Shown: positions 27,521 to 35,490 of the stretch, piece after piece
How positions within the stretch are numbered: position 1 is the stretch's first letter
How the letters are laid out: every line of letters starts with the position of its first letter
Source of the DNA: Paenibacillus nasutitermitis
GTDB lineage: Bacteria; Bacillota; Bacilli; Paenibacillales; Paenibacillaceae
NCBI RefSeq assembly: GCF_014641075.1
Contig: NZ_BMHP01000003.1
Coordinates: 868,001 to 932,000, forward strand
Length of the DNA stretch: 64,000 nt
Direction: 5' to 3'
Notes under the pieces: generated by a model
What the model saw: only the letters and a program-made list of their open reading frames with translations
Database searches by the model: none
Told to the model about the DNA's origin: nothing
Made by a program: the position numbers and the translations under genes

Positions 27521-27636
27521 TTACATACGAGTTACCATGCATTCTTTAAGATGCCCTTTCAAGAGAACTTTACGTCCCCCGTCAAGATACGGTCTATCGC
27601 GGAGGCAATTTGATTTAACACCTGAATAGCTTCCAA
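27521..27636 (-). pseudogene. Decayed csoR-like fragment or leader ORF upstream of copZ
   Basis: A perfect AAGGAGGTGATAA ribosome site is followed, 4 bases on, by a TTG at 27636 that opens a 25-residue ORF, MEAIQVLNQIASAIDRILTG and five more residues, ending at 27559. VLNQIAS is identical to the core of the intact CsoR encoded nearby. After the stop, another frame continues as LKGHLKECMVTRM, matching the conserved HxxxC metal-site region of CsoR-family proteins. A second csoR-like gene has therefore lost its N-terminus and suffered a frameshift, while its promoter and ribosome site remain intact. The short ORF may still be translated as the leader of copZ-copA. Confidence 0.6.
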
Positions 27637-27659
27637 GCGTTATCACCTCCTTGTATCGT

Positions 27660-27689
27660 AGTATACCCCTCTACCCTATATTGAGTCAA
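27660..27689 (-). promoter_or_regulatory. copZ-copA promoter with CsoR-type operator in the spacer
   Basis: On the minus strand TTGACT (27684-27689) and TATACT (27660-27665) are separated by 18 bases. The box TATACCCCTCTACCCTATA (27662-27680, plus-strand reading) fills the spacer and overlaps the -10. A bound CsoR tetramer would exclude RNA polymerase, and Cu(I) would release it. The same G/C-run motif recurs at 27702-27720 and 28129-28147. Confidence 0.7.
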
Positions 27690-27701
27690 CTACTTTTTTA
27701 G

Positions 27702-27720
27702 GTTACCCCCCAACCCTATA
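27702..27720. promoter_or_regulatory. Second CsoR-type box
   Basis: GTTACCCCCCAACCCTATA shares CCCCNCNACCCTATA with the other two boxes. It lies 13 bases upstream of the -35 of the copZ-copA promoter and may be an auxiliary operator. Confidence 0.5.
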
Positions 27721-27767
27721 TTACAATCTGCAGAAAAAGGACTCTTTCGAATCCCTGGGGCTAGCAT

Positions 27768-28097
27768 TTATTTCATTAATTTATTGATCGTAATTAAGAG
27801 CTCATCCAGCACTTCATTCTCGCCTTCTTGAATCCGTTCGATGACGCAGCTCTTCATATGGTGTTCCAGAAGCAGCTTTCCGACACCGTTCAAAGCGGAC
27901 TGGACCGAAGCAATTTGATTAAGCACATCGTCGCAATAAGTGTCTTTCTCGATTAGTCCCTTGATTCCTCTCACTTGGCCTTCAATTCGATTCAGTCTGC
28001 TAATGAGATTGTTTTTGGTTTTGTCGGAATGATGGCTTTTGCGCCCATCAGTACCGCATGATTCATGTTTATTCGTTTCTTGAATGCGTTCATCCAT
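27768..28097 (-). CDS. csoR: Copper-sensing transcriptional repressor CsoR
   Basis: This is a 109-residue all-helical DUF156 repressor. The Cu(I) ligands are Cys55 (DTYCDD), His80 and Cys84 (LLLEHHMKSC); their spacing of 25 and 4 residues equals that of characterised CsoR proteins. RIEGQVRGI (37-45) is the DNA-contacting family signature. The N-terminal 25 residues are a His/Lys-rich extension. The ATG at 28097 follows GAGGT; the frame extends to 28130 without a ribosome site. Apo-CsoR should bind the three boxes around its own and the copZ-copA promoter. Confidence 0.95.
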   Translation of the reverse strand: MDERIQETNKHESCGTDGRKSHHSDKTKNNLISRLNRIEGQVRGIKGLIEKDTYCDDVLNQIASVQSALNGVGKLLLEHHMKSCVIERIQEGENEVLDELLITINKLMK

Positions 28098-28120
28098 GCG
28101 ACCTCGCCCCCTTTTCTTAT

Positions 28121-28150
28121 ATTGTACCATAGCCCCCCTACCCTATACAA
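28121..28150 (-). promoter_or_regulatory. csoR promoter with CsoR-type operator
   Basis: On the minus strand TTGTAT (28145-28150) and TACAAT (28121-28126) are 18 bases apart. The box ATAGCCCCCCTACCCTATA (28129-28147) occupies the spacer. The layout is the same as for the copZ-copA promoter and implies autoregulation. Confidence 0.65.
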
Positions 28151-28237
28151 AGAAATAAATGGCTCCGCCTTTGCGTATGCCAGTCTCCACCAGCAACATG
28201 ACAGCCGCAGAGCGGCTGCCTCTTCATCCTATTCCAT

Positions 28238-29245
28238 TCACTCTACTGCCGACAGTTCAAACGCCTCCGCCAGCAGCTTGAACGAGGTCCGCTTCGCTTC
28301 ATAATCATGCACCATCGTCGCGATCATGATCTCGTCGGTATCATATTCCCTGCCGAGGCGCAGCAGCTGCTCCTTCACCGTCTCCGGGGAGCCGACGACC
28401 ACACGCTTGCGGTTCTCCCGCACCCGCATTTTCTCCACCTCGGAATAACGGTAGGCCAGCGCTTTCTCCGGCGGCACAATGCCGACGAACTTGCCCTGCT
28501 CCAGCAATAAAAATTGATAATCGAAGCTTGAAGCCAGCCGCTCCGCCTCTTCATCGGTTTTGGCGCAGACGACGAATATCGCCGCCATGGATTTGGGTTT
28601 GCCGCCATGGCGCATGGGAGCGAAATTCGCCTTGTAATCCCTCATATAGTTGGCCCCGCCGCTGCCATTGATGAATTGGGCGAATGCAAAGGACAGACCC
28701 CGTTCTGCGGCAAGCATGGCACTGTCTCCGCTTGAGCCGAGCAGCCATACCTCCGGCGCCGAGCTGATCGAAGGCGAAGCCGTAAGCCCTGGAAAGCGAT
28801 GTTCCCTGTGGCTGGCGACATTCAGATAATGCAGCAGATCCTCGATTTGCTGCGGATACCGGTCGACTGTACCGGCATTTCCCTCCTGCAGCGCCCTCGT
28901 GGCAATCGGCATCCCGCCGGGCGCGCGTCCCAGCCCCATATCGATCCGCCCGGGGTACAGAGCTTCCAGGAGGCGGAAGTTCTCCGCTACTTTATATGCG
29001 CTGTAATGAGGCAGCATAACGCCGCCTGAACCCACGCGGATCGTTGTGGTATTCGCCGCGATATGGGAGATGAATACTTCCGGGCTCGAATGTGCCAGAC
29101 TTTCCGTGTTATGATGCTCCGAAACCCAGAACCGGTGATAACCCATCCGTTCCGCCAGCTCGGCCAGCCTGACTGTCTGCTTCAAGGCCTCCGCGGCACT
29201 GCTTCCCTCTGGAATCGGCGATTGGTCCAAAACGCTTAAGCGCAT
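28238..29245 (-). CDS. LLM-class flavin-dependent oxidoreductase (luciferase-like)
   Basis: This 335-residue protein is a bacterial-luciferase-like TIM barrel. It starts with MRLSVLDQSPIPEG and contains RFWVSEHHN, VGSGGVMLPHYSA and RIDMGLGRAPGG, all typical of the YceB/YvbT-type subgroup. Members use FMN or F420 to oxidise small substrates; the substrate here is not predictable. The ATG at 29245 has GAGGGTG 8 bases upstream, and a GTG at 29254 is less well placed. It appears to be a single-gene unit between csoR and the S66 peptidase gene. Confidence 0.92.
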   Translation of the reverse strand: MRLSVLDQSPIPEGSSAAEALKQTVRLAELAERMGYHRFWVSEHHNTESLAHSSPEVFISHIAANTTTIRVGSGGVMLPHYSAYKVAENFRLLEALYPGRIDMGLGRAPGGMPIATRALQEGNAGTVDRYPQQIEDLLHYLNVASHREHRFPGLTASPSISSAPEVWLLGSSGDSAMLAAERGLSFAFAQFINGSGGANYMRDYKANFAPMRHGGKPKSMAAIFVVCAKTDEEAERLASSFDYQFLLLEQGKFVGIVPPEKALAYRYSEVEKMRVRENRKRVVVGSPETVKEQLLRLGREYDTDEIMIATMVHDYEAKRTSFKLLAEAFELSAVE

Positions 29246-29340
29246 CCTCTTCACACCCTCTTTGGTCTTTCATTATCAAGACAACCCGTATATTCATGAT
29301 AACGAAAGGGACCGCCAAGCGCAAACGCGCACCGGTATCT

Positions 29341-30264
29341 TTAGTAACGCACGGCCGGCTCCAGCAGTGTGACGGTAGCGGTGAAGCTGTTAAGATTCGC
29401 CTGCACCCCGATTGGAACAGCCGCTTTATAGCGCCCGTGGCCGGAGGCCAGATTGATAATAAGCGGTTTGCCCAGCGGGACAATAATCTCATCGATCAGT
29501 TCTGCATAGGAGACACCATAAGCATCTGCGCAATCCGTACATTGTCCCATCAGGATCGCAGAGGCATCCTGAAACTTCCCAGCCAGCTTCATCTGTTCCA
29601 CATACCGGTATACCTTATTGACCGGTTCATGCGTTTCTTCAATAAACAGAATTTTCCCCAACGTATCGATTTCATAAGGCGTGCCAAGCGAACCGGTAAT
29701 CGAGGTCAGATTTCCGCCGACAATCGGGCCTGTTACGTTGCCCGCCACCTTGCTCTCAAGCGGCATATCCGGCGGATTGAGCAGCAAGCGGGGAGCTTCA
29801 AGGGATGAAGTCGCGGTAAAAAATTGCTCGAAATTGTAAGGCGGCGTTGACGCCTTGAAATCCAGCAGCAGCAGGCTGTGCAGGGTCACGATGCCGGCAA
29901 ACTGGTACAGTGCGTTCAACAGGACCGTAATATCGCTGTAGCCACTGATCAGTTTTGGATGGTTATGGATAAGGGCGTAGTCCAGGTAGGGAAGAATGCC
30001 TTCCACTCCCACCCCTCCCCGGACCGGCAGGATCATCTTCACATCAGGATTGACAAACATGCTCATCAAATCCTCTGCCCGCTGCTCATCCGAACCAGCC
30101 AGAAATCCATTTTCGGTATAAACATAACGTCCCAGAACGACTTGAAGCCCCATGCTTTTCAGATAAGCAATCCGTTCATTTATGGTGTTCTCCGGCAGCG
30201 GGCTTCCCAGCGAAACAATCCCGATGGTATCTCCCGCCTGCAGCGCAAACGGTCTAATCGTCAT
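29341..30264 (-). CDS. S66-family LD-carboxypeptidase / MccF-like protein
   Basis: This is a 307-residue cytoplasmic protein. The nucleophile Ser110 lies in ISGYSDIT, the Glu in LFIEETHE and the His in SGHGRYKAAVPIG, giving the Ser-Glu-His triad of peptidase family S66. Members cut LD-peptide bonds of muropeptides during recycling or inactivate microcin C-like compounds. ATG 30264 follows GGAGG with a 9-base spacer; the seven extra upstream codons have no ribosome site. No operon partner is apparent. Confidence 0.92.
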   Translation of the reverse strand: MTIRPFALQAGDTIGIVSLGSPLPENTINERIAYLKSMGLQVVLGRYVYTENGFLAGSDEQRAEDLMSMFVNPDVKMILPVRGGVGVEGILPYLDYALIHNHPKLISGYSDITVLLNALYQFAGIVTLHSLLLLDFKASTPPYNFEQFFTATSSLEAPRLLLNPPDMPLESKVAGNVTGPIVGGNLTSITGSLGTPYEIDTLGKILFIEETHEPVNKVYRYVEQMKLAGKFQDASAILMGQCTDCADAYGVSYAELIDEIIVPLGKPLIINLASGHGRYKAAVPIGVQANLNSFTATVTLLEPAVRY

Positions 30265-30340
30265 CCTCACCAACCTCCATCCCATCTTCCTCTATGATCA
30301 GATTATGTAGGGAGGCAGAATGCATATGCAGTTGCCGCAT

Positions 30341-30386
30341 AAAAAAAGAGAGCGTACCGGACCCTTCCGGTCCGCATACCCTCTTC
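30341..30386 (-). terminator. Terminator of the DUF6509-like gene
   Basis: An imperfect stem of about 15 bases around the arms GGACC and GGTCC ends in a run of seven T on the minus strand, 21 bases beyond the stop codon. Confidence 0.75.
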
Positions 30387-30406
30387 CTGCCACTGCTATT
30401 TCCGGG

Positions 30407-30694
30407 TTATTCCGGCAAATGTTCCTTGCAAAAAGCGGCAATCGCTTCCTGCTCGTCCTCTTCCATTTCAAAATCCAATATCAGATCAGTTGTCCGCTCA
30501 TGCAATTCATACTTGAGAATGCCTTCGCGGTTCTCGTCTACCATGTAAATAAGTTTAATATAAACGCCTTTATCGGAGTGCAGCTCGTCTTCCTCCGGCA
30601 CATCCAGATCGAGCACAAACTCATAACGTTTCCCCGTCAAGATCCCGAATGGATCCTTTACCAAATCCGCAGTGTATTCCGTAACTTTAAACAT
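30407..30694 (-). CDS. Conserved small acidic protein, DUF6509-like
   Basis: This 95-residue protein begins MFKVTEYTADLVKDPFGI and ends EEDEQEAIAAFCKEHLPE. The TADLVKDPFGILxGxRYEF start matches my recollection of the DUF6509 family of Bacillales, whose function is unknown. It is soluble and acidic, with no motif pointing to catalysis. It has its own terminator and no partner gene. Confidence 0.65.
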   Translation of the reverse strand: MFKVTEYTADLVKDPFGILTGKRYEFVLDLDVPEEDELHSDKGVYIKLIYMVDENREGILKYELHERTTDLILDFEMEEDEQEAIAAFCKEHLPE

Positions 30695-30832
30695 TTGATC
30701 ATCCTCTCTGGCACATCTGGAACTTATTATACCTTACCCAGGATGTAAAAAGGTCAGTTTTCACGTTATTCCCCAAAATCGCTCTGCCAATACGCTGGAT
30801 ATGGGAAAAGGACGATTGCCCGGAAGCCCTGC

Positions 30833-32041
30833 CTAATGTTGGCCATGAAATTTTGCGGGTACTTTTCCGAACAGAATCCAGGCTCCCTTGACAGTACGGT
30901 AAGCAGCCAGCAGGACCAGCAAAGAGCATCCCAACGAAACGCCATAGCCACCCGCTATCCATAGGGGATATTCCCAGAGCGGATTGAAATCCGGCGGATA
31001 CAGCTTGTAAATCATCAGGAAAAAAGGATGAATCAGATAAACGCCAAAGGAAAGCGAAGCCAAATCAATGATCAGTTTTTGAAAAGCCGGCGAAACCCAT
31101 TTCAGAACCAGAAAGGAAATTTGAGTCATGACCAGGATCGAGGAGAAGGTGAACACATTATACCCTGCCTCATACCAGACCGACTCATACCATTCCCCTG
31201 TCACTCTGGTGACATACCACATGCCGGAGAAGCCGGCCGCGCTGCCCAGCCAGACGATCCACAAGGCAATGGAAGCATATCCCTTCCCCGACCGCCAGTG
31301 GCCGCGATCCAAAATTAACCACCCCTTCATTTTGTCAAAATAAATACCCACGAAGGCACCGAGCAAAAAAGGAGCGAAATAAGTCAAAGACACGCTTCCT
31401 TTGGAGGAGAGCAGGAAGATATAGCGGTTAGCCGCATAAAATGCCCATTGAACCGCGAAGCCGATCGGAATCGCCCATTTGGCCAGATGCGGCCGCTTCT
31501 GAAAGAGAAGCAAGAGAAATGGAAACAGCAGATAAAGCTGAATCCCGATAAAAACATAATACAGGTGAAAATAGGCGGTACCATTCGAAAGCTTCCCGGC
31601 AAACGCCAGCGCAGCGTCTCCTATATCCAGGTTGGGATCAACCGTCACCTGCCGATAAACAAAATAGAATAATGAAATCATCACGTAGGGGATCAGGATG
31701 TATGTAAATCTTTTTTTGAAGAACGTCATCATGTTTTTGGCCGTGAACGGCTGCTCGTAATAATTATAAAACAATACAAAGCTGGTTAAAAAAATAAAGG
31801 CCGGCACACAAAACATTGAAATGGAATTCAGAAAAGAAAACAGGCCAAAATACGAGGACCCCGTCTCTGCGCTGACCGCCGAGGACGTCGCATGAACCAT
31901 AAGTACAGCAAGTATACTGATCGCCCGAAGAACAGCCATCTCTTGAACAGTTTCTTTTGAAGCCACACGATCCTTCCTCTCTGCTTCTCCAATATCGATC
32001 CCGTAGAAATCAGAAGCCTTGTGTCTGAAGCTGTTGAGCAT
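30833..32041 (-). CDS. Acyltransferase 3 family membrane protein
   Basis: This 402-residue protein has about ten hydrophobic segments. After a 34-residue soluble start it enters RAISILAVLMVHATSS, which carries the essential His of acyltransferase family 3, and continues with FLTSFVLFYNYY and FFKKRFTYILIPYVMIS. These enzymes transfer acetyl or other acyl groups to surface sugars, lipids or peptidoglycan. The substrate is unknown. It is followed by no obvious terminator and precedes the DUF6509-like gene on the same strand by about 140 bases. Confidence 0.9.
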   Translation of the reverse strand: MLNSFRHKASDFYGIDIGEAERKDRVASKETVQEMAVLRAISILAVLMVHATSSAVSAETGSSYFGLFSFLNSISMFCVPAFIFLTSFVLFYNYYEQPFTAKNMMTFFKKRFTYILIPYVMISLFYFVYRQVTVDPNLDIGDAALAFAGKLSNGTAYFHLYYVFIGIQLYLLFPFLLLLFQKRPHLAKWAIPIGFAVQWAFYAANRYIFLLSSKGSVSLTYFAPFLLGAFVGIYFDKMKGWLILDRGHWRSGKGYASIALWIVWLGSAAGFSGMWYVTRVTGEWYESVWYEAGYNVFTFSSILVMTQISFLVLKWVSPAFQKLIIDLASLSFGVYLIHPFFLMIYKLYPPDFNPLWEYPLWIAGGYGVSLGCSLLVLLAAYRTVKGAWILFGKVPAKFHGQH

Positions 32042-32188
32042 TTCTTCTAGTATTTAAGACAATCCGGTTAATTCGAATCGGTTGATCGCAATAATGGGTA
32101 TGGTATTATATTCCTGGACGATTTATCATCGCTCGCAAGCTCCGGGGATAGTTGACAAAAACGTTCTGTCTAGTTAGGGGGATGACAC

Positions 32189-32701
32189 ATGGATTGCGAA
32201 GTTACAATTGCCGAATATAACCCGGGATGGGTCGCGCAGTTTGAACAGGAACAAGCAAAGCTTCAAGCAGTCTTGCCTGATAAGTCCATCGTCATTGAGC
32301 ATATCGGAAGCACCTCCGTAGAAGGCCTTCCTTCAAAACCGATATTGGATATCGCAATTGGCGTACATGATCTTGAGGAAGCGGACGCTTTTATAACGCC
32401 ATTAGGTGAGTTGGATTACGAGTATGTACCCAAAGCGGATTTTCCAAACCGAAAATTTTTCAGAAAAGGGAAATGGCGCAGAGGCACTCATCATTTGCAT
32501 GTGTATGAGCTCGGCAGCGAGGAATGGAACAATAATCTGCTGTTTCGAAATTATTTAAGAAACCACCCGGAGAAAGTACAGGAATATGCCCGATTGAAAC
32601 GGCAGCTTGCTTCACTTCATGCGGATGACCGTGAAACGTACACCAAGCTTAAAGCGCCTTTCATTCATTCCATACTTGATTTAGCGGGAAGCAAGATTTA
32701 A
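32189..32701 (+). CDS. GrpB family protein (UPF0157)
   Basis: This 170-residue protein contains IEHIGSTSVEGLPSKPILDI (46-65), the signature of the GrpB/UPF0157 family with a nucleotidyltransferase-like fold. THHLHVYELGSEEWNNNLLFRNYL is also typical. Its biochemical role is unestablished; some relatives are fused to CoaE. The ATG follows GGGG by 7 bases. It is a lone plus-strand gene. Confidence 0.92.
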   Translation: MDCEVTIAEYNPGWVAQFEQEQAKLQAVLPDKSIVIEHIGSTSVEGLPSKPILDIAIGVHDLEEADAFITPLGELDYEYVPKADFPNRKFFRKGKWRRGTHHLHVYELGSEEWNNNLLFRNYLRNHPEKVQEYARLKRQLASLHADDRETYTKLKAPFIHSILDLAGSKI

Positions 32702-32774
32702 TCCATGTCCATGATGGGCTGATTGTACAGGTTTATTCATATGACATGGTGGATGTTTTCGATGGGATGTGGAC

Positions 32775-32899
32775 ACCATCGTGTCCAGACGCATCGTGCC
32801 GACCGCTTCGACGTGCGTCTCACCGTACCGGCTGACCAGGGCGACGAGCCCAGGAATCTTCCCGGACTCGACATGCCGTGCCCGCACATCGCGCTTCTA
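32775..32899 (-). pseudogene. Remnant of a beta-lactamase-family serine hydrolase gene
   Basis: About 38 codons in one frame read KRDVRARHVESGKIPGLVAL and then VSRYGETHVEAVGTM. This is the N-terminal pattern of class C beta-lactamase-like serine hydrolases (HVDSGxxPGLVALVxRxGExHV). The frame then dissolves and the SxxK nucleophile motif that should follow is absent. The rest of the gene is missing, so this is debris at the junction between GrpB and the AraC-type regulator. Confidence 0.6.
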
Positions 32900-33005
32900 C
32901 GCAGCCCATACCAGGTTCCGGCCTTCCGTGAGAAACAGCTTTTCGTAGCACTCTATATAGCCAGCCAAAACTGCTCCTGAATACGTTCCCTGTTCGTCAA
33001 GCGGT
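32897..33005 (-). pseudogene. Unrecognised C-terminal protein fragment next to the serine hydrolase remnant
   Basis: A frame without start codon reads KPLDEQGTYSGAVLAGYIEC and continues YEKLFLTEGRNLVWAA to a TAG at 32897-32899. The composition looks protein-like, but I do not recognise the family. It lies immediately beyond the stop of the AraC-type gene in a different frame, so it is probably the tail of a lost gene. Confidence 0.3.
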
Positions 33006-35315
33006 TTAGTTTTTGGCAATATTGCGGTATTGAATCGGCGTGATGCCTTCGACTTTTTTGAATTTGCGAATGAAGTTCGTCGAGTCTACGTAGCCGACCT
33101 CGTTCATAATGTCTTTGAGCAGCAAATCGGTTGTTTTCAGCAGCTTTTTCGCCTGATCCATCCGGATCGAATCGATATATTTCATCAGCGGACAGCCGGT
33201 ATGGTCTTTGAAAAATCGCGTCGCGTAAGACGGAGAGACGCCGAACCGGTTCGCGATCGATTCGAGGTCAATCGTCTGATCCGAATACTGCTGGGCGACG
33301 TAAACCTTGATATTCTCCAGCAGCTCGATATTCTTGCTCTCTTTTTTCGCTTCCACGTACCGGCATACGTTGCGGCATATCGAGACGACGAGACGTTCCA
33401 GTTCCTCGATCGTTTCGAAGCGCGGAACGAACAGCTGCTGCATCGTTTCCCCCAGATCGTCGTCGATTTCGATTTCCAGCTCGATGAGCGTTTTCATCAT
33501 ATTGTTGACGATATCGAAGCAGATGCATTCCGCCGCCTCGAGCGACACGTCCGTTTCCACGATGTGGCCAAACGCCTCGCGAACGGCCGGCTCGACCTGA
33601 ATCATGTTCCCTTGCTTGATCGCCTTCACGATCCGGTCGATCCGGTCGACGGGGTAGACGTACTCTCCGCTTGGGCGGGGCCCGATCTCGGCAAACAGAA
33701 ACACCTGGTCGCCTCCCTTCACGAACCGGTACCTTGCGGCATGACTTGCTTCTACGAACGATTGCGGAACGGAGGTCAAATCGTCGTAAATGCCCCCGAT
33801 ACCGACGGTTACTGTAAGCCGGAAATATTGCCGGAAAAACGCCTTTGCCTTCACGGCCAGTTCCCGCAAAACGTCGGCATCGTCAAAGCCTTCGTTCAAA
33901 TTGACCAAAAAAGCGATGCTGCGGCCGTCCATCAGCTCGGCTCCATATCCGGCTCCCGACTCCAAGGCGAGCTCCTCGACCACCTTCATCAAGCTGTACG
34001 TCAGCACCTCCTGCATCTTCTCTGAATTGTCCTGCCGAAAGCGGTTGTAATCGTCAATCAGCACAATCATGACGGCGTAGTGGGGTTTGTCGAGCTGGAT
34101 ATTGGAAAATTGCATAATGTCGCTCATTTCCGCTTTCGTGCTCAGCTTCCCCTTGAGCAGCGTCAGCAGCACCTGCTCGCGGAGCGTGCGGCCTTGGCTG
34201 CGCAGCTGATGCTGCAAGCTCTGCTTCTCACTGGCCATGAGGCCGACAGCCCGGGAAATGTAATCGATCTCGTCGCTCGAACCTACTAGCGGCTCGGACC
34301 GCGCCTCGCTGGAAACGATCCCGGCCAGACGCTTGAGCGGCCGGTAATGTTTGACCGAGAAGCCGAAGGCGATGGCAACCCCGATTAGGAAAACGGCTGC
34401 GATGGTCATGGTGAATATGCCGCGCTTCTCATTCACTTTCTGCATCCATTGGTCGGTCGGCAGTACCGCCACGTAAGACCATTGACGGTTGCTTGACGAA
34501 TGGGTAAGCACCGAATATTTCCGGCCGTCCATGGACAATTCGCTGAAGGGAGAACGGCTTGGAATATCGTTGATTTGTTCGAGCAGGCGTATGCCGGATT
34601 CGGGCGATTCTCCTTGCGATTGACTGAACACGGTTTCGTTTCGTTCGTTCAGGATGAACAGAAAGCCGTTCGACTCCGTCAGCACGCCTTGGGCCAAATC
34701 TGTCAGCACCCGCTCGCGAATGAGGAAAAGCGCGACGCCGTAAGGGACTTCCGCGTTTAGTGGGATCGGCACCATGTAGGTGGCATACCGCCGTTCCTCA
34801 AGCCGGTTGAACAGGACCGGCTCGCTCCCTCGCATAAGCGGAGCGGACAATGTAACGGCCGTTTGCATAAACTCCGAATGGCTCCAATTGCGATAATGGT
34901 AGATCGAATCGAAAAACAGATCGGGTTTGTACGTTCCGCTTGCGGCATAAAGCTGTTTGTTGCCTGGTGCGTTGAAGGATAACACGACATCCTCGATAAA
35001 CAGGTTCGTGGACAAATATTGCTTCAGCTCGGAAACCGCTTGCAGAGAACCGTATCCTCCGTCCGAGGCCATGTAAGGAGTCAGTACCGGATTGTACGAC
35101 AGCTGGGAGGCAAGCCGGTTCATTTCGTTCATGCGCAGATCGACCGCATCCCGAAATTGTCCGAGGGCACCTACGGTCGTATGCTCTACTTCTTTGCGGA
35201 GCGTATCGAAAAAGTTTTGGTGCACGACGCTGCTGACGGCAACGAGCAGAACGACAACCAGCACAATATAGGAGAACAGGAAGCTGTAAAATCGTTGGCT
35301 GCGGATCATGTTCAT
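33006..35315 (-). CDS. Membrane-bound AraC-family transcriptional regulator with extracellular sensor domain
   Basis: This 769-residue protein combines a sensor and a DNA-binding domain in one chain. A transmembrane helix lies at about 8-30, followed by a Cache-like extracellular domain of about 270 residues, a second helix (GIFTMTIAAVFLIGVAIAFG), a HAMP-like linker and a large middle domain. The C-terminal AraC domain (last 100 residues) has IANRFGVSPSYATRFFKDH and DIMNEVGYVDSTNFIRKFKK. The ATG at 35315 follows GGAGG with an 8-base spacer. It lies downstream of the binding-protein gene of this importer and probably activates it in response to an extracellular sugar without a separate kinase. 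Confidence 0.9.
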   Translation of the reverse strand: MNMIRSQRFYSFLFSYIVLVVVLLVAVSSVVHQNFFDTLRKEVEHTTVGALGQFRDAVDLRMNEMNRLASQLSYNPVLTPYMASDGGYGSLQAVSELKQYLSTNLFIEDVVLSFNAPGNKQLYAASGTYKPDLFFDSIYHYRNWSHSEFMQTAVTLSAPLMRGSEPVLFNRLEERRYATYMVPIPLNAEVPYGVALFLIRERVLTDLAQGVLTESNGFLFILNERNETVFSQSQGESPESGIRLLEQINDIPSRSPFSELSMDGRKYSVLTHSSSNRQWSYVAVLPTDQWMQKVNEKRGIFTMTIAAVFLIGVAIAFGFSVKHYRPLKRLAGIVSSEARSEPLVGSSDEIDYISRAVGLMASEKQSLQHQLRSQGRTLREQVLLTLLKGKLSTKAEMSDIMQFSNIQLDKPHYAVMIVLIDDYNRFRQDNSEKMQEVLTYSLMKVVEELALESGAGYGAELMDGRSIAFLVNLNEGFDDADVLRELAVKAKAFFRQYFRLTVTVGIGGIYDDLTSVPQSFVEASHAARYRFVKGGDQVFLFAEIGPRPSGEYVYPVDRIDRIVKAIKQGNMIQVEPAVREAFGHIVETDVSLEAAECICFDIVNNMMKTLIELEIEIDDDLGETMQQLFVPRFETIEELERLVVSICRNVCRYVEAKKESKNIELLENIKVYVAQQYSDQTIDLESIANRFGVSPSYATRFFKDHTGCPLMKYIDSIRMDQAKKLLKTTDLLLKDIMNEVGYVDSTNFIRKFKKVEGITPIQYRNIAKN

Positions 35316-35490
35316 CGGTCGCTCCTCCATACCGGTTCCGGGAGTAGTTGGTACCCGGGCTTTACAGCCGGGCAAGCGTCATATTCGCACTCTCCCGTGT
35401 ACGATCCTAGCACTTTTCGCCATGCCGCCCGTTTTTCGCTCGGTACCGGTCCGTTTTATCGGTCCACACCGCTCCGGCGCCGCGTTTTTC

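Noticed and set aside
33030..34025. A 331-codon plus-strand frame
   Set aside because: It is antisense to the AraC-type regulator and rich in Arg, Asp and His, with no domain.
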